Part shown: piece by piece, positions 11,272 to 21,654 of the stretch
How the letters are laid out: every line of letters starts with the position of its first letter
Numbering within the stretch: position 1 is the stretch's first letter
From: Hippopus hippopus
Taxonomy: Eukaryota; Mollusca; Bivalvia; Cardiida; Cardiidae
Direction: 5' to 3'
NCBI GenBank assembly: GCA_946811185.2
Contig: OX328109.1
Span: forward strand, 43,508,129 to 43,572,128
DNA: 64,000 nucleotides
Translations under genes and position numbers: made by a program
The notes under the pieces: generated by a model
Told to the model about the DNA's origin: nothing
Databases searched by the model: none
What the model saw: the letters and a program-made list of their open reading frames with translations, nothing else

Positions 11272-12800
11272 CTGAACCAAAAAAGAAACTTCCCCTGTGT
11301 TTAAGTGCAAATGCATATTATTAAAAAAAATCAAAATATCAGATGACCTACATATATTCGGGCGAACGATTATGTGTCCGATAAAACAAATTTTAACTCG
11401 ATTGAAAGCATTTTGCAGAAGAAACCCGCTGAAAGCGATTTTCATGTGCATGCACGGACAAGCATAATTCGTGTATATTTTTTGAAACCTTTCAGTCTAA
11501 TTTTATAGACTTTCGTGTCAATAAGAAAAAGACGTTGAAAAAAATTAAATTCTTTTTAGTTTTCTTTATTTTTGATATGCCTAGAATTCCGCAAAATTTA
11601 CGCGAACGTGCCATTGGCATGTTTAATGCTAGTATGACGATGAATGCTGTTGCTATGAATATTGGATGTTCTACTCGTGCTATTCGACACCTTAGGCAAC
11701 GTTTTCAAGCAACAGGGCGTACGGAAGATCGACCACCTAGTGGACGTCCTCGCGTCACGACGCGCGGCCAAGACCGCTATATTCGGAACACCCACCTGCG
11801 CAATCGCTTCCAAACTGCCACAGCCACTGCTGCTAACACCCCTGGTTCACATAACAACCGTATATCTGCCCAAACTGTGCGCAATCGCTTGCGCGAGGGT
11901 GGGCTACGTGCACGTCGTCCATACGTTGGTTGTGTTTTGACGCGCCGTCACCGCGTAAATCGTGTTAATTGTGCACGTACACACCAACGCTGGCTTAGAC
12001 AACAATGGAATGGCGTTCTATTCTCTGACGAGTCCAGGTTTTCCATTCATCGAGGTGATGGCAAGGTTCGAGTATACCGTAGGAGAAATGAACGTTATGC
12101 CGACTGTTGCGTACTTGAAAGAGATCGTTTTGGGGGTGGGGGTTCTGTCTTGGTCTGGGCGGGCATTGCACATGGCTTTCGCACTAATTTCGTCGTTACC
12201 GAAGGGAATTTGAATGCCCAACGCTACCGAGATGAAATTCTTGCGAGGCACGTTATCCCACTGTTTCAAAATAATGCCAATATCACTCTTTTTCAGCATG
12301 ATAATGCCACAAGCCATACAGCTAGGGACAATGTGAATTTCCTCAGAGCGAATAACATTGCATTTATTAATGACTGGCCTGCCAAAAGCCCTGATCTGAA
12401 TCCCATTGAACACCTTTGGGATAATTTGGACCAGCGTGTTAGACGTCGCCCTATTCCACCGTCAAACGTCATTCAGCTAAGACAAGCCTTAATTCAGGAA
12501 TGGAACAACATTCCACAAGCCGAAATCAATACACTTATCCGTTCTATGCGCCAACGATGCCAGGCAGTCCTTCATGCTGAAGGTGGTCATACCCGGTATT
12601 AATTTGTGATTTTGGTGAGCGACCCCTTCCGCATTTTAACTACCATTTCACTAATTTTGGATAAACCCTCAGCAATAATTTTTTTCACACAAAGTCGCAA
12701 TAAAATACTCTTTTAATGCATATAAATCTAGTTTAATCCTGATTTTCATATTTGTGTATATCTGCACTTAAACACAGGGGAAGTTTCCTTTTTGGTTCAG
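11272..12800 (+). mobile_element. Apparently complete Tc1-like transposon
   Basis: The ends are inverted copies of about 38 bp (CTGAACCAAAAAnGAAACTTCCC... on the left, the complement ending GGTTCAG on the right) with a single mismatch by eye. TA is present outside both ends, as expected for Tc1/mariner insertion. The element is 1.53 kb and encloses one open transposase frame. Near-identical ends and an unbroken frame suggest a recent insertion. Confidence 0.9.
11577..12602 (+). CDS. Tc1-like transposase, intact
   Basis: A 341-residue protein starting at the ATG at 11577 (MPRIPQ...); an earlier TTG in the same frame is not needed. Residues 1-60 form a paired-like helix-turn-helix ending in the GRPR motif that contacts the inverted repeat. 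A second helix-turn-helix region runs to about 130. The DDE domain has D151 (LFSDES), D242 (FQHDNATSHTA) and E278 (SPDLNPIEHLW), the metal-binding residues for cut-and-paste transposition in the nucleus. Between D242 and E278 I count 35 residues rather than the 34 of canonical Tc1. All core motifs and normal family length are retained, so it may be active. It is enclosed by the inverted ends at 11272 and 12800. Confidence 0.92.
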   Translation: MPRIPQNLRERAIGMFNASMTMNAVAMNIGCSTRAIRHLRQRFQATGRTEDRPPSGRPRVTTRGQDRYIRNTHLRNRFQTATATAANTPGSHNNRISAQTVRNRLREGGLRARRPYVGCVLTRRHRVNRVNCARTHQRWLRQQWNGVLFSDESRFSIHRGDGKVRVYRRRNERYADCCVLERDRFGGGGSVLVWAGIAHGFRTNFVVTEGNLNAQRYRDEILARHVIPLFQNNANITLFQHDNATSHTARDNVNFLRANNIAFINDWPAKSPDLNPIEHLWDNLDQRVRRRPIPPSNVIQLRQALIQEWNNIPQAEINTLIRSMRQRCQAVLHAEGGHTRY

Positions 12801-14250
12801 TATATATCCAACAAATAAAGGGGTAGTTAAGTAAACCTTTTAATTCGACTTGTACAAAGTACTTAGTTACAACGATTTACAAGTACATGATAATAAATAC
12901 GTTTTAAGTTTCAAACAGTGCTGACATTATGGAAATACAAAAGTGCCGTCCAGTAAACTATTTGGCGGCGTAGGCGCACATAGAGGCTTTTGCGTTCGGC
13001 ACAGATCAAAATCAGGCTCCACACATAATGAATCATTAACGCCCGTTTGTTGAGTTTAATTGATAAAAATCTGTCGTAAGTTTTTATGGATTGTATTTTC
13101 AGATTATATATTGGGCACTATTCAAGCGTGTTGCCAACTAGTTTTTGTGTATCATCCATCCCGTTTCAACATCGAGATGGCACAAATGTTACCACTCAGA
13201 GCATTTAATGCTGGAAATGTGAAGACAGTATGTCGATTTCTTGACAAAATAACAGAAAATGCACTAAATCCTAATTAGGAGAGACAGGAGCCAGTTGATA
13301 ATAGGGGCAAGTTATTACAATTGAGATGCCGGCGTGGTGACGTAATTTATTTCATTATAATCACTGTCATATTAACCCCCGTATTTTTTGCGCATTGTAC
13401 GTGTTGGTTTGGAAGCAGGACCAGAATTAAATCGCAAACAATCTCCGAAAATCAAGCATGTATATGTAAGTAAGTATTCAGTATTGGTTGCGTGAGGAAA
13501 TTTCGTTTTTCTCAATCATGTATTGATATTGCAATTCCGATTTGATATTTAGGTCTATATTTGTAACAGAATAATCTTGTTTTCCACACAATCACCCTGT
13601 TCTTGCAGAGGCACTTGGGTTCACATATTGTTGTACAGAGCGGTTAGAGTTGTTACAAAGCATTAGGGTCAAATGTTTCGGTGTAACAACTTGTCCCGTT
13701 GAGCATCTTGTCAAATGATAAGCCTGTAAAGCATTTAGATTTTCCAAAAAGAGCAAAACAGACGAGTTCAAAATCTTTGCAAAATGTCGAAATTATTACG
13801 AATATTTAGAACTATATTTAAGTAATGCTTCTGATAGTTAGACGCTGTGAATCTAAATTATTATATCAAGATACAGTTATTTAAAAGAAGCTATATAGAT
13901 CTACATTAGGTTTAACCGGCGTTAAGCGAAATCATTTCGAAAGCATGTCTTGATCAATAGTTCTTTTTTTTTTTTTTTTAATATCATGTCTAGTGAATAA
14001 AAAGCAAATATTTTCATACAACTTTCAAAGCATTGGTTTAAACTCAGAAGAAACTCCAATACTGACTCACTATGCCTTAAAATGTTAAAGAAGTGATCTA
14101 CTGACAATGACAGTGATAACTGATTTTAAATGAACATTTATGCTGTAGAGTTTGAATTCAAAGTCTAATTTCATCAATTTACAAGCGTCGTTCATTTAAT
14201 TGTGTTACTGGGTGTCTATGAGTCGCATTATATTAAATGCATATATTTCG
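12801..14250. other. No gene recognised
   Basis: Unique-looking AT-rich DNA with a poly-T run at about 13961-13979. No homology, splice or RNA gene signal is convincing. Confidence 0.4.
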
Positions 14251-14253
14251 TTA

Positions 14254-14965
14254 TTATTTCATCCTTTCAGAATATTCTCCCTTGACAGAAATACATTTGT
14301 AAAGTCTGGAAATCCAGTCTGTGAAGGCTACAAAATAGGCTTTTCTGGGAATACAAAGCAGACACTGAAAAATGGCACTTCCCAAGGCACTTTCAGTGCC
14401 ATATCGACAACCGGAGAGAGTTTTCTTCAATGAAGGAAAGAGAAAAAAGTCACATGGGCTGAGGTCGGGAGAATAGGGTGGATCGGGAAGCTGTACCTCC
14501 ATTTTCGTTTCCCGGAAATTCTGAACAATTTGAAGACTTGTGAGCAGCTGCATTGTCATGAATAAGGCACAGGCCCCTTAATCCGGTTCTAGGTCTCCGG
14601 TTTTCATACTGTTTCTTCACACGGCCCAGTTTGGTCTTTGTGCAGCCACTGTTTATTATTGACGCTTCTCTGGTGCTCAAAATAATAAATCCGGGTCTTA
14701 TCACCTGTGAACGGATGGGGGACCCATCGAGCGCAAATCTTATGAAGTTTTAATTCCTTGGTCATAATCTTATGAACTGATACCGATGATATACCAACTC
14801 TCTTACCTATTTCTTTCACTGTGACCCCGATAATATGTCAACTCTCTTAGCTATTTCCTTCACTGTAAGCGTGGCATCGTACTTAATTAAATCTGCCACA
14901 GCAACAACATTTTCTTTGGGAGCTGCAGTTTTGGGTTGACCAGGACGGGGGTTGGGGCATCTTTT
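14254..14965 (-). pseudogene. Broken mariner transposase
   Basis: Read on the minus strand in three frames, the pieces occur in transposase order: an N-terminal GRPK-like and helix-turn-helix region near 14790-14960 (VKEIAKRVDI), HDNAAAHKS at about 14550, then PPYSPDLSPCDFFLFP and a C-terminal WISRLYKCISVKGEY. The D...D pattern with SPDLSPCDFF is typical of mariner. Frameshifts divide it, and a short local duplication of the helix-turn-helix segment (CAACTCTCTTA.CTATTTC at about 14793 and 14838) adds to the decay. Terminal repeats were not found. Confidence 0.8.
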
Positions 14966-15138
14966 AAGTAAGTTCTACCATCTTTAAATTCTTATATATC
15001 ACCTGAAAACCGCCCGTTTGGATACTGCAAAAGCCCCATGTATCTGACATAATTCACTAACTATTTTTGAAGCTTAAATAGACTAACGCGACTTTTGATA
15101 TAGGCCCTAATTTAAAGCTTTGCTTTTGGGTTCATTGT

Positions 15139-15284
15139 ACATTCAGTAATATAGCCATTGTATATAACTGCACCTTCGTTAACTTTCAATAACTTTTGAA
15201 AGAATGAACGCACATTCAGTAAAATAGCCATTGTATATAACTGCACCTTCTTTAACTTTCAATAACTTTTGAAAGAATGAAGCT
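15139..15284. repeat. 73-bp tandem duplication
   Basis: The block beginning ACATTCAGTAnnATAGCCATT occurs at 15139 and again at 15212 with only a few differences. It includes the short inverted words CTTTCAATAACTTTTGAAAG. No function is evident. Confidence 0.85.
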
Positions 15285-15539
15285 ATCAAAACAAAATTCT
15301 GTGCCAGTATTCAAAACGACTTGCTTCATTCGATCTAAGATGTTAGACTCTGCAGCCATCGATTCGATCTTTAGCCAAAGAGCTGAACATAAAACCAATG
15401 ACACTTTTGCCGTATGTTAAACGGGCTAAATAAGAGGGGAGCATTAATGAATTAAGCTTTGGGTACGAGTCATCTTCAGATGTATTTAGTCAAAACCGAG
15501 AAATAAAACACCAAAACTGCAAACATATTTTGGTCTTTC

Positions 15540-16947
15540 GCAAAAGGAGGTGAGAATGAAAGTGCGTTCTTCGCCAAACTTACGATACCCGTGTACCGTG
15601 ATCAGATCGCACCCTTTAACCTTTGGAACGTAGATGAAGCTATTGGAATAACAGTTCAGAGACCTAGGTGTATCGTTACGCTAAAAGGGTTGAAACAGGT
15701 TGGATCTCTTACCCTTTGGAACAATGTGTTGTGCTGTAAAGGAAACGAAATGTCTATTTCACCCATATTAAATTCCTTCGTGTCAGGTACTTCGATCATT
15801 TTGTGCGTGATGGACCAGTAGGATATATTGGAGCAGCACATACATGTATGTCTGGATAGATGAACAGCGACAGCTTCTTAGTCTTCATGAAGCACTTCGT
15901 GGACCATGTAAAACCGTCTTTGGACAATCACGACTCCCACAACAGTAATGAGATTATAGATTTTGTTAGAGACAACGGTGTTGTCATCAACCTCACTGCT
16001 CTCAAAAAATGCAACGACTAGATAGATCTATATTTGGGCCATTGAAGAAGTATGTCTCCACTGCGCAAGACGCTTGGATAAGGACGAACCCTTGGAAGAC
16101 CATAAGCATCTATGATCTTCTTCGTATTTTGGCATTGCTTGTTGTATGGCTTCTTTAGTATTGAGATAGCACATTAGGCCTCGTATGAACTACTGATGCA
16201 TTAAGTAGAGCATTTCACAAACATGTACCAAGAATATGTCCTAGAAAATCGTGACGTTGGTGAAAATGTGAAGTAATACGTTAGAGGCAAAAATAACAAT
16301 ACCAGCATTAGTGACATTACTGTAGTAGCCCTATGCAATGCTTTACACACAGTCAGGGCAAAGAGGGCGTGGAGCCTCGCAGCGTTAATGGTGCAGATGC
16401 ATCAGTCCACTACATCTGGACGAGGAAACTCCCCACAGAAATACCATCCTAGAAAAACAATCCGCCGGTCTTCTCCCCAGAAATGGTTCGACCGCATCCA
16501 AAAGCCTCATTAAGAAAAAACTGAAGATAATCCGGAGAAAAAAGAAAAAACGTCAATCATAACGGACACATCAGAAAAGTTGTAAATTAAAGTACAAAAT
16601 TTAGCAAAAGAAAAGAAAGGGAAGAAGTCAAAAGTTGGTAGAAATATTCTAATAAAGACAAATCAGGAGAAGAAAAGGTGAAAAGAAAAGGAAGTAAATT
16701 ACTGTCTACCGATACAGACACCGATCAAGACGAACATCATTTTCTTATATGTGCAGATACATATTCAAACAGAAAATCAAGGGAGAATTGGATCTGGTGT
16801 TATCATTGTAAGGGATTAGCACACGAAAAATCTTGTGACCTCCCTCGAACTGGAGTATACATCTGTATCAAATGTGACCTAGATGATGAAATCTGCTCAT
16901 GCTTACACTACGCCCATATCTTAGCACTCTTAGAAAAGGCAGTTTAA
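15540..16947 (+). pseudogene. Broken pogo/Tigger-like transposase with C-terminal zinc finger
   Basis: Frames on the plus strand give, in order: YRDQIAPFNLWNVDEA (first catalytic D region) at about 15590-15640, a 'KQVGS' strand, FVRDGPVG-like sequence near 15800, FMKHFVDHVKPSLDNHDSHNS (second D, about 15885-15945), then YGPLKKYVSTAQDAW and KTISIYD near 16025-16110. At the end, 16780-16890 encodes a C-C-H-C-C-C cluster (WIWCYHCKGLAHE...CIKCD) like the PHD-type finger seen at the tail of some invertebrate Tigger-like transposases. Frameshifts and missing segments make it inactive. The N-terminal CENP-B-like part is absent. Confidence 0.75.
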
Positions 16948-17039
16948 CTCATCTTGTAATTCAATATACATGTATAAATCCAGTCTTTGCATAATATGGA
17001 TCCAATTTGTCTTTAAAACCGGTTGAATAATACGGTATC

Positions 17040-17240
17040 TATCCAATGGACCATTGACGTGCGGAATTTTAGCTGAGGCAAAAAGTATCGACTTGAAAGT
17101 CAGCTTGCTCAGACTGCGCAGGCTGGCCTGAATCGATACTTTTGCGCATGAAATGAACCTTCTTTTCACAGAGTATGATTCATGAATATTTGCCTCTGTT
17201 AGTCCCTCTGCGTCATTCCGGCTCCGACGCATAATTTTAT
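17040..17240. mobile_element. MITE family P2, copy 1 (diverged)
   Basis: The centre pairs CAAAAAGTATCGA...GTCAGCtTGCtCAGACTGCGCAGGCTGgCcTGAATCGATACTTTTG. The same core is nearly perfect at 31489, 32806 and 34384. Flanks include a TTTTCACAGAGTATGATTCA segment. Non-coding. Confidence 0.65.
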
Positions 17241-18149
17241 GACTGCACGCTGCTCCATGCGATTATGACGTTGACGTTTGACTGTCCAGAAATTCTTCCA
17301 TTGCTATCCAAAACCCTCGTCAAATTTAAGATTATAAATCGACCACGCTAATTCTTCAGAATTATTTTGAAATAACATTGTTGTGACTCCATGCAAAAAT
17401 TCACGACGTTATGGTGGCATTTAATAAAACGTACAACGTTTGTTTATGATCAAAAAATTCCTACACGCTATAATTTTTAAAGTGCTCCGTAACTAAGTAC
17501 CCACCTGTTGTTTAGCATCTGCTATGGAAGAATTATCAAATGTGTTTTCAAACATATGTAAACTAAAGCGGCGAGATGATGTTTACATACATGTATATGT
17601 GTAGAAAATGTTAGCATGATCGAGATGCTGATAAATAAACCAGTCCGGAACGACTGCACCTCGTAGTTAAAAGTTTTGCCAGTTATTGTGTATTTAGCTA
17701 CCGTATTGAAACTTTCCAAAGCAACCTCAAGGAACACGAATGTGTGTGGAGCTGAACGTGAGCGCTTATTTTAAACATTTAATAGCATAAACATTTTTCA
17801 AATATCATTTTGCAGAACTATCAAAACAGCTTGGAAAGAGTACCTATTGTATTGATGAATAATGGCTTCCCTTTCTATGATATTTTCATCTTAAATGACT
17901 TTGGGTAGAGCAGAAAGTGGAATGGGGCCCGAGTTAAATTAAGGTTTCTTTGCAAAGTTTAAGACTGTAGTGGGTTATTGTTTACAGTCTAGGTACAGGT
18001 CGACGCATATGACTGAATTCAAGGAAGAGAGATTTAGATATAAATGTGGAAAAAGTCAATTCCCAAAAAAGCAATTGGCTTCTTTTTCCAACATGATTCC
18101 AATTCCATTGTTTTGGTCACTTTGGTTTGCTTGTTTGTTTATTTGTTGT
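17241..18149. other. No gene recognised
   Basis: No repeat core, transposase fragment or splice-bounded exon was recognised in this stretch. Confidence 0.4.
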
Positions 18150-18320
18150 TTTCGATTTTGACGCCGTTTAAACAGCTTACGTCATATCACGGCGGTCAGT
18201 GCACCTGTGTGTGTGTTACCTGCCTTTCTCACACTAGTAATGATTAACTGTCTTTCAAAGTCACTGACTACCTTTTCCCACATGTATCAGAGATAAGAGG
18301 CAAAAAATTGCTGACCATTG
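18150..18320. repeat. Bivalve-type interspersed repeat, copy 2
   Basis: Contains GTCATATCACGGCGGTCAGTGCACC and, further on, CCCACATGTATCAGAGATAAGAG, both elements of the repeat described at 7560-7800. Diverged and without terminal features. Confidence 0.5.
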
Positions 18321-18971
18321 ATTTTGAATGGGGTGGTTTCATTACCGTAACAACTTACCCCAGTGTGCGTAATAACGCTCCCTATGAACGAGGCATGTTG
18401 ATACAGATTTTTTCGCATACATATTGATGGTCTGTTGGGTCGATAAACGTTTTATTTTTTACGTGTTTGTACAAATACGATACGGCTATTCGAGATCTTT
18501 CAGGGAATAAGTTAGAATTAAAATTCGGATGGTTTACTTGACGTTGACTGGTCATAAAAGAAAAAGTGTAAAAAAAAAAAAACATGAAAGACTATGCTAT
18601 GATAAGACTGAAACACTCCTTTTCAAAGGAGTTCAAAACACGACATAAATCAATCAAGCGTACTTATGTAATTGTCACTATACATAAACGTCGATATTTT
18701 TTCATTTGAATATACACAAAAAATATACAAGAAATGTCTTTAAAGGATATGACGGGCTATGGCCCTTAGAATAAACATCTCTACATTTTGGACCAATCAC
18801 AAATTTCTCTTCATTCATTTTTATGAGTACCAAGAAGTAGATCTAAGTCAAGAACCGGCACATTCAGCTATTTCGAAAAAAATCTATAACTACAGTACGC
18901 GCACTGTGAATGTTTTAATTAGTGTATACGTATAGTCAATATAGTCAATAATGTAGCTTATCGTTTACTAA

Positions 18972-19129
18972 TGTCACGGTGAGAGGTTAGATATATAAAC
19001 ACTTCAAACCTGCCTTGCTGTTAAGCTAGCCTTTACAGCGATGCGGTTTGGTGCATTTCTCTTCGAGGGAGTTAAGCAACGTGCTTTAAGTTAGTGCCTG
19101 GATGGGTGACCAGGCCGTTGCACGTTACA
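18972..19129 (+). repeat. 5' LTR with TATA box and 5S internal promoter
   Basis: TATATAAA lies at 18992-18999. AGTTAAGCAACGT (19070-19082) equals the 5S rRNA box A region, and GTTAGTGCCTGGATGGGTGACC (19090-19111) matches the 5S box C region with about two differences. The distance between the two is one base shorter than in animal 5S rRNA. The rest of the LTR is not 5S-like, so this is not a 5S gene. Confidence 0.75.
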
Positions 19130-19131
19130 TT

Positions 19132-19150
19132 TGGTGTCAGAAGTGGGATT
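19132..19150 (+). promoter_or_regulatory. Primer-binding site complementary to tRNA-Leu 3' end
   Basis: TGGTGTCAGAAGTGGGATT is the reverse complement of the CCA-tailed 3' end of animal tRNA-Leu (…AATCCCACTTCTGACA-CCA). Nineteen consecutive bases match and the site starts two bases after the LTR, the position required to prime minus-strand DNA synthesis. Confidence 0.85.
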
Positions 19151-19263
19151 ATGACTACTGCCGGACTGGAGTTGCCTTACCCATGTATGTTCCCCTGGTT
19201 ATATTCGTATATAAATACTTGTATATGAGTCTCGGGGTCGAGACTTCTCGAAGGCGGTAGTAA

Positions 19264-19421
19264 TGTCACGGAGAGAGGTTAGATATATAAGCACTTCAAA
19301 CGTGCCTTGCTGTCGAGCTAGCTTTTACAGGGATGCGGTTTGGTGCATTTCTCTCCGCAGAAGTTAAACATCGTGCTTTAAGTTAGTGCCTGGATGGGTG
19401 ACCAGGCCGGTGCACGTTACA
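19264..19421 (+). repeat. 3' LTR of the TRIM-type element
   Basis: Same length and termini as the 5' copy. The C-box-like TGGATGGGTGACC is unchanged at 19391-19403, while the A-box-like segment has two changes (AGTTAAACATCGT at 19362). A short purine run (GAAGGCGG) precedes it but is a weak polypurine tract. Confidence 0.75.
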
Positions 19422-19423
19422 TT

Positions 19424-19454
<31 letters not shown>

Positions 19455-19459
19455 GGGGG
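19422..19459. repeat. Poly-T / poly-G homopolymer
   Basis: About 11 T followed by about 27 G. Runs of this kind are prone to assembly error, and the short open frame across it is an artefact of base composition. Confidence 0.9.
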
Positions 19460-20879
19460 CAGGAGAGGAGGGGGAAATACTATTTATTGCTACTGAAGAG
19501 TGATTTAGTTTATACCTTAGCAGTTGACATATTATCACCGTTAAACTATAAAAGTCATTTAATCTGGTATATGTTAGATTCCATTTATTTTCTAATCAGG
19601 TAAACAAAAAGAAATTGGTTTGAAAAAATCTAAATACGCCATATTTCCTTTGACATTCAAAACTGTTAAGCTGTTGAAACATGTAAAATCGATAATACTT
19701 GGCAATTTAACTCTGTTACCACACAGGCTTAGTAAATAAATACAGAACGTGTACAGTATAAAATCTACTTATTGTCATTGCATTAGACAAATCACACCCT
19801 GGAGAGACCTTACGTTCTTGCTCCAGATCAACCTTACTGCTCCTGTCAATTGAACTTACCCGCTCCAGGTAAAAACATGGCCGCGCCATAGAATTTTGCT
19901 AGCTTAGCACTAAAACATACTTCAATGACAACCAGATGGATAGATATCCAGTAGATGGTTGTCGCTCGGAATGTCTGGGATGTCAGTGCATATTTCTGTA
20001 TCGTTCTTTTGGTGGTTGGTTGTTTGTTGATGACATTTAATCCGACAAACTTCTCTCAGCGACTGTGATTTCTTAATAATCAACACGCGGAAGTCAGCAA
20101 AAAGCTTTGTTCTGCATACAAACACAATATTCTGAAGTTTGTGATCTGTCAAGTGATTATTATATGCTTTATTCACCACAATTTTAACCAAAAAATATAC
20201 GATGTTCATTATCGAGCACCTTTCTGTCATTTTTATAGGCAACGCTTCACGCTCCAAAACTCAGTAAAACGATCCAGCTCCCGAGTTGAAACATAGTACG
20301 ATGTTTAAAACGATTGTCAACGAGTGTAATCAAATAATTTTTTTTATCAATATGTATAACTGTCTGTCTGTACGTCTTTCGGTCTTCTGTCAGTCAGGTT
20401 TCTTGTCCTCATTTTTGATGCTTTTGAAATGAAATGTCATTATATACATGAAGAGCTTGATGAAAGACAGTATCATGCACACGATCCATAACTATCATAA
20501 CTATCATGCACAAGATCCATAACTATTATAACTATCATCTTCGATATCGTCATCACAAGACTCCTCTTCGTTAATGTAAATTAATTATAATGATCATCAA
20601 CGAACAACCAACTATACGCCTACACACAGCTACACACCTAAAAGTATCTAGTTATATCTAATAGTACGATGATTTAAATGTGTATAGATTTTTTTCACAC
20701 CTTTGCCAAACAGTAGACCCTAATTAGACCTTAAAGTTGCTTACGAATGTCGAATAATGAATTTCTTTCAAATTAACAAGCTATTTTAATGTGAAGTACA
20801 CTACATAGATGCATAGTTTGTGATTTTTTGCACGAAAACAGATCCGGTAAATACTTAAATATTTTGGCACCAGAAAACG

Positions 20880-21410
20880 ACATAGGCAAATAATGCAGTC
20901 CCAGATCAGCCGCTACCGAAGCTGGCGGAGCCTGATCATGAGATTTCACAATTTGCGTGTATTGTTACTATAGAAAAGGGGTAAAATGGAATTAATGTGA
21001 TTATCTAGGGCAGGTTTTGTAAAAGTGTTTTCATACTGAAAGAAATCATGTTGCAGACGACTTTATTTTCTATTTGACAACCAAAGGGTTAGTACTTCGT
21101 ACAATTAAAACGCTCACTTACAAACCATGTATGTTTTATTTTCAGATAAAATTTGAAAACGATGGGGCAAAGGAAGAAAACAAATCTTTGGCTTATTAAG
21201 CCAAAAAGGCGACCAAAGACATTTTGTACGCCAATAAGAAAAATCAAGTTGCAGAGAACAGTTTAAAATGTGACTTAACTGAAAGATACTTATCTCATTG
21301 GTCAGAATACAATGTTAGAAAGGAAAAAATGCCCATATTTTCTTAGTATTCTACACCAGCTTATTTAAATTAGTAAATATTTGGTAAAGGGTTAAAACAT
21401 ACAAGTTTAG
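20880..21410. other. Spacer with P4-like MITE remains
   Basis: A decayed hairpin lies near 20890-20945 (CAGATCAGCCGC...AGGCTGGCGGAGCCTGATCATG-like pairing). A P4-type end (TTTGGTAAAGGGTTAA) lies near 21390-21398. No gene is present. Confidence 0.35.
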
Positions 21411-21414
21411 TTTA

Positions 21415-21490
21415 AACAAATTTATTTTATATCGATTGAGAAACAAGTTCTTACAACTTATACTAATCTCTCTCGATTCTGCAATTCATA
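21415..21490 (-). mobile_element. tRNA-derived SINE, 3' tail only (copy 3)
   Basis: The reverse complement reads GAATCGAGAGAGATTAGTAT...GTTTCTCAATCGATATAAAAT, matching the tails of the copies at 1431 and 30419. The tRNA-like head is missing, so it is 5'-truncated. Confidence 0.7.
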
Positions 21491-21654
21491 CAAGTTTTAC
21501 AATAGGCTGTGTAAAATATGTTTACGTACCACAATACCAAATAAGGATGACAATGTTACCTTAGAGATGTGGCTAGGCCACAGTGTTGAACACTGAACTT
21601 GTTCTTTTGGGGTGTATTATATTCCTGTAGAATTTTCTATTTAGCTTCAAACTA

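Larger units (their letters stand above)
18972..19421 (+). mobile_element. TRIM-type miniature LTR element with 5S rRNA-like LTRs
   Basis: Two direct repeats of 158 bp each (18972-19129 and 19264-19421) begin TGTCACGG and end CACGTTACA, so they have TG...CA termini like LTRs. They differ at about 14 positions by eye. The 134-bp interior starts two bases after the first repeat with a tRNA-Leu primer-binding site and has no coding capacity. The 3' end abuts a T/G homopolymer, so target duplications cannot be verified. This size and layout fit terminal-repeat retrotransposons in miniature, which depend on another element for proteins. Confidence 0.75.

Noticed and set aside
12018..12413. 131-codon antisense frame within the Tc1 transposase
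   Set aside because: Shadow of the transposase frame.
19010..19125. Possible genuine 5S rRNA genes in tandem
   Set aside because: Only the internal promoter part matches 5S rRNA. The 5' and 3' halves of the RNA are absent, and the repeats have LTR-type ends plus a primer-binding site.
19394..19603. Open frame with poly-glycine
   Set aside because: Produced by the poly-G run next to the TRIM-type element.
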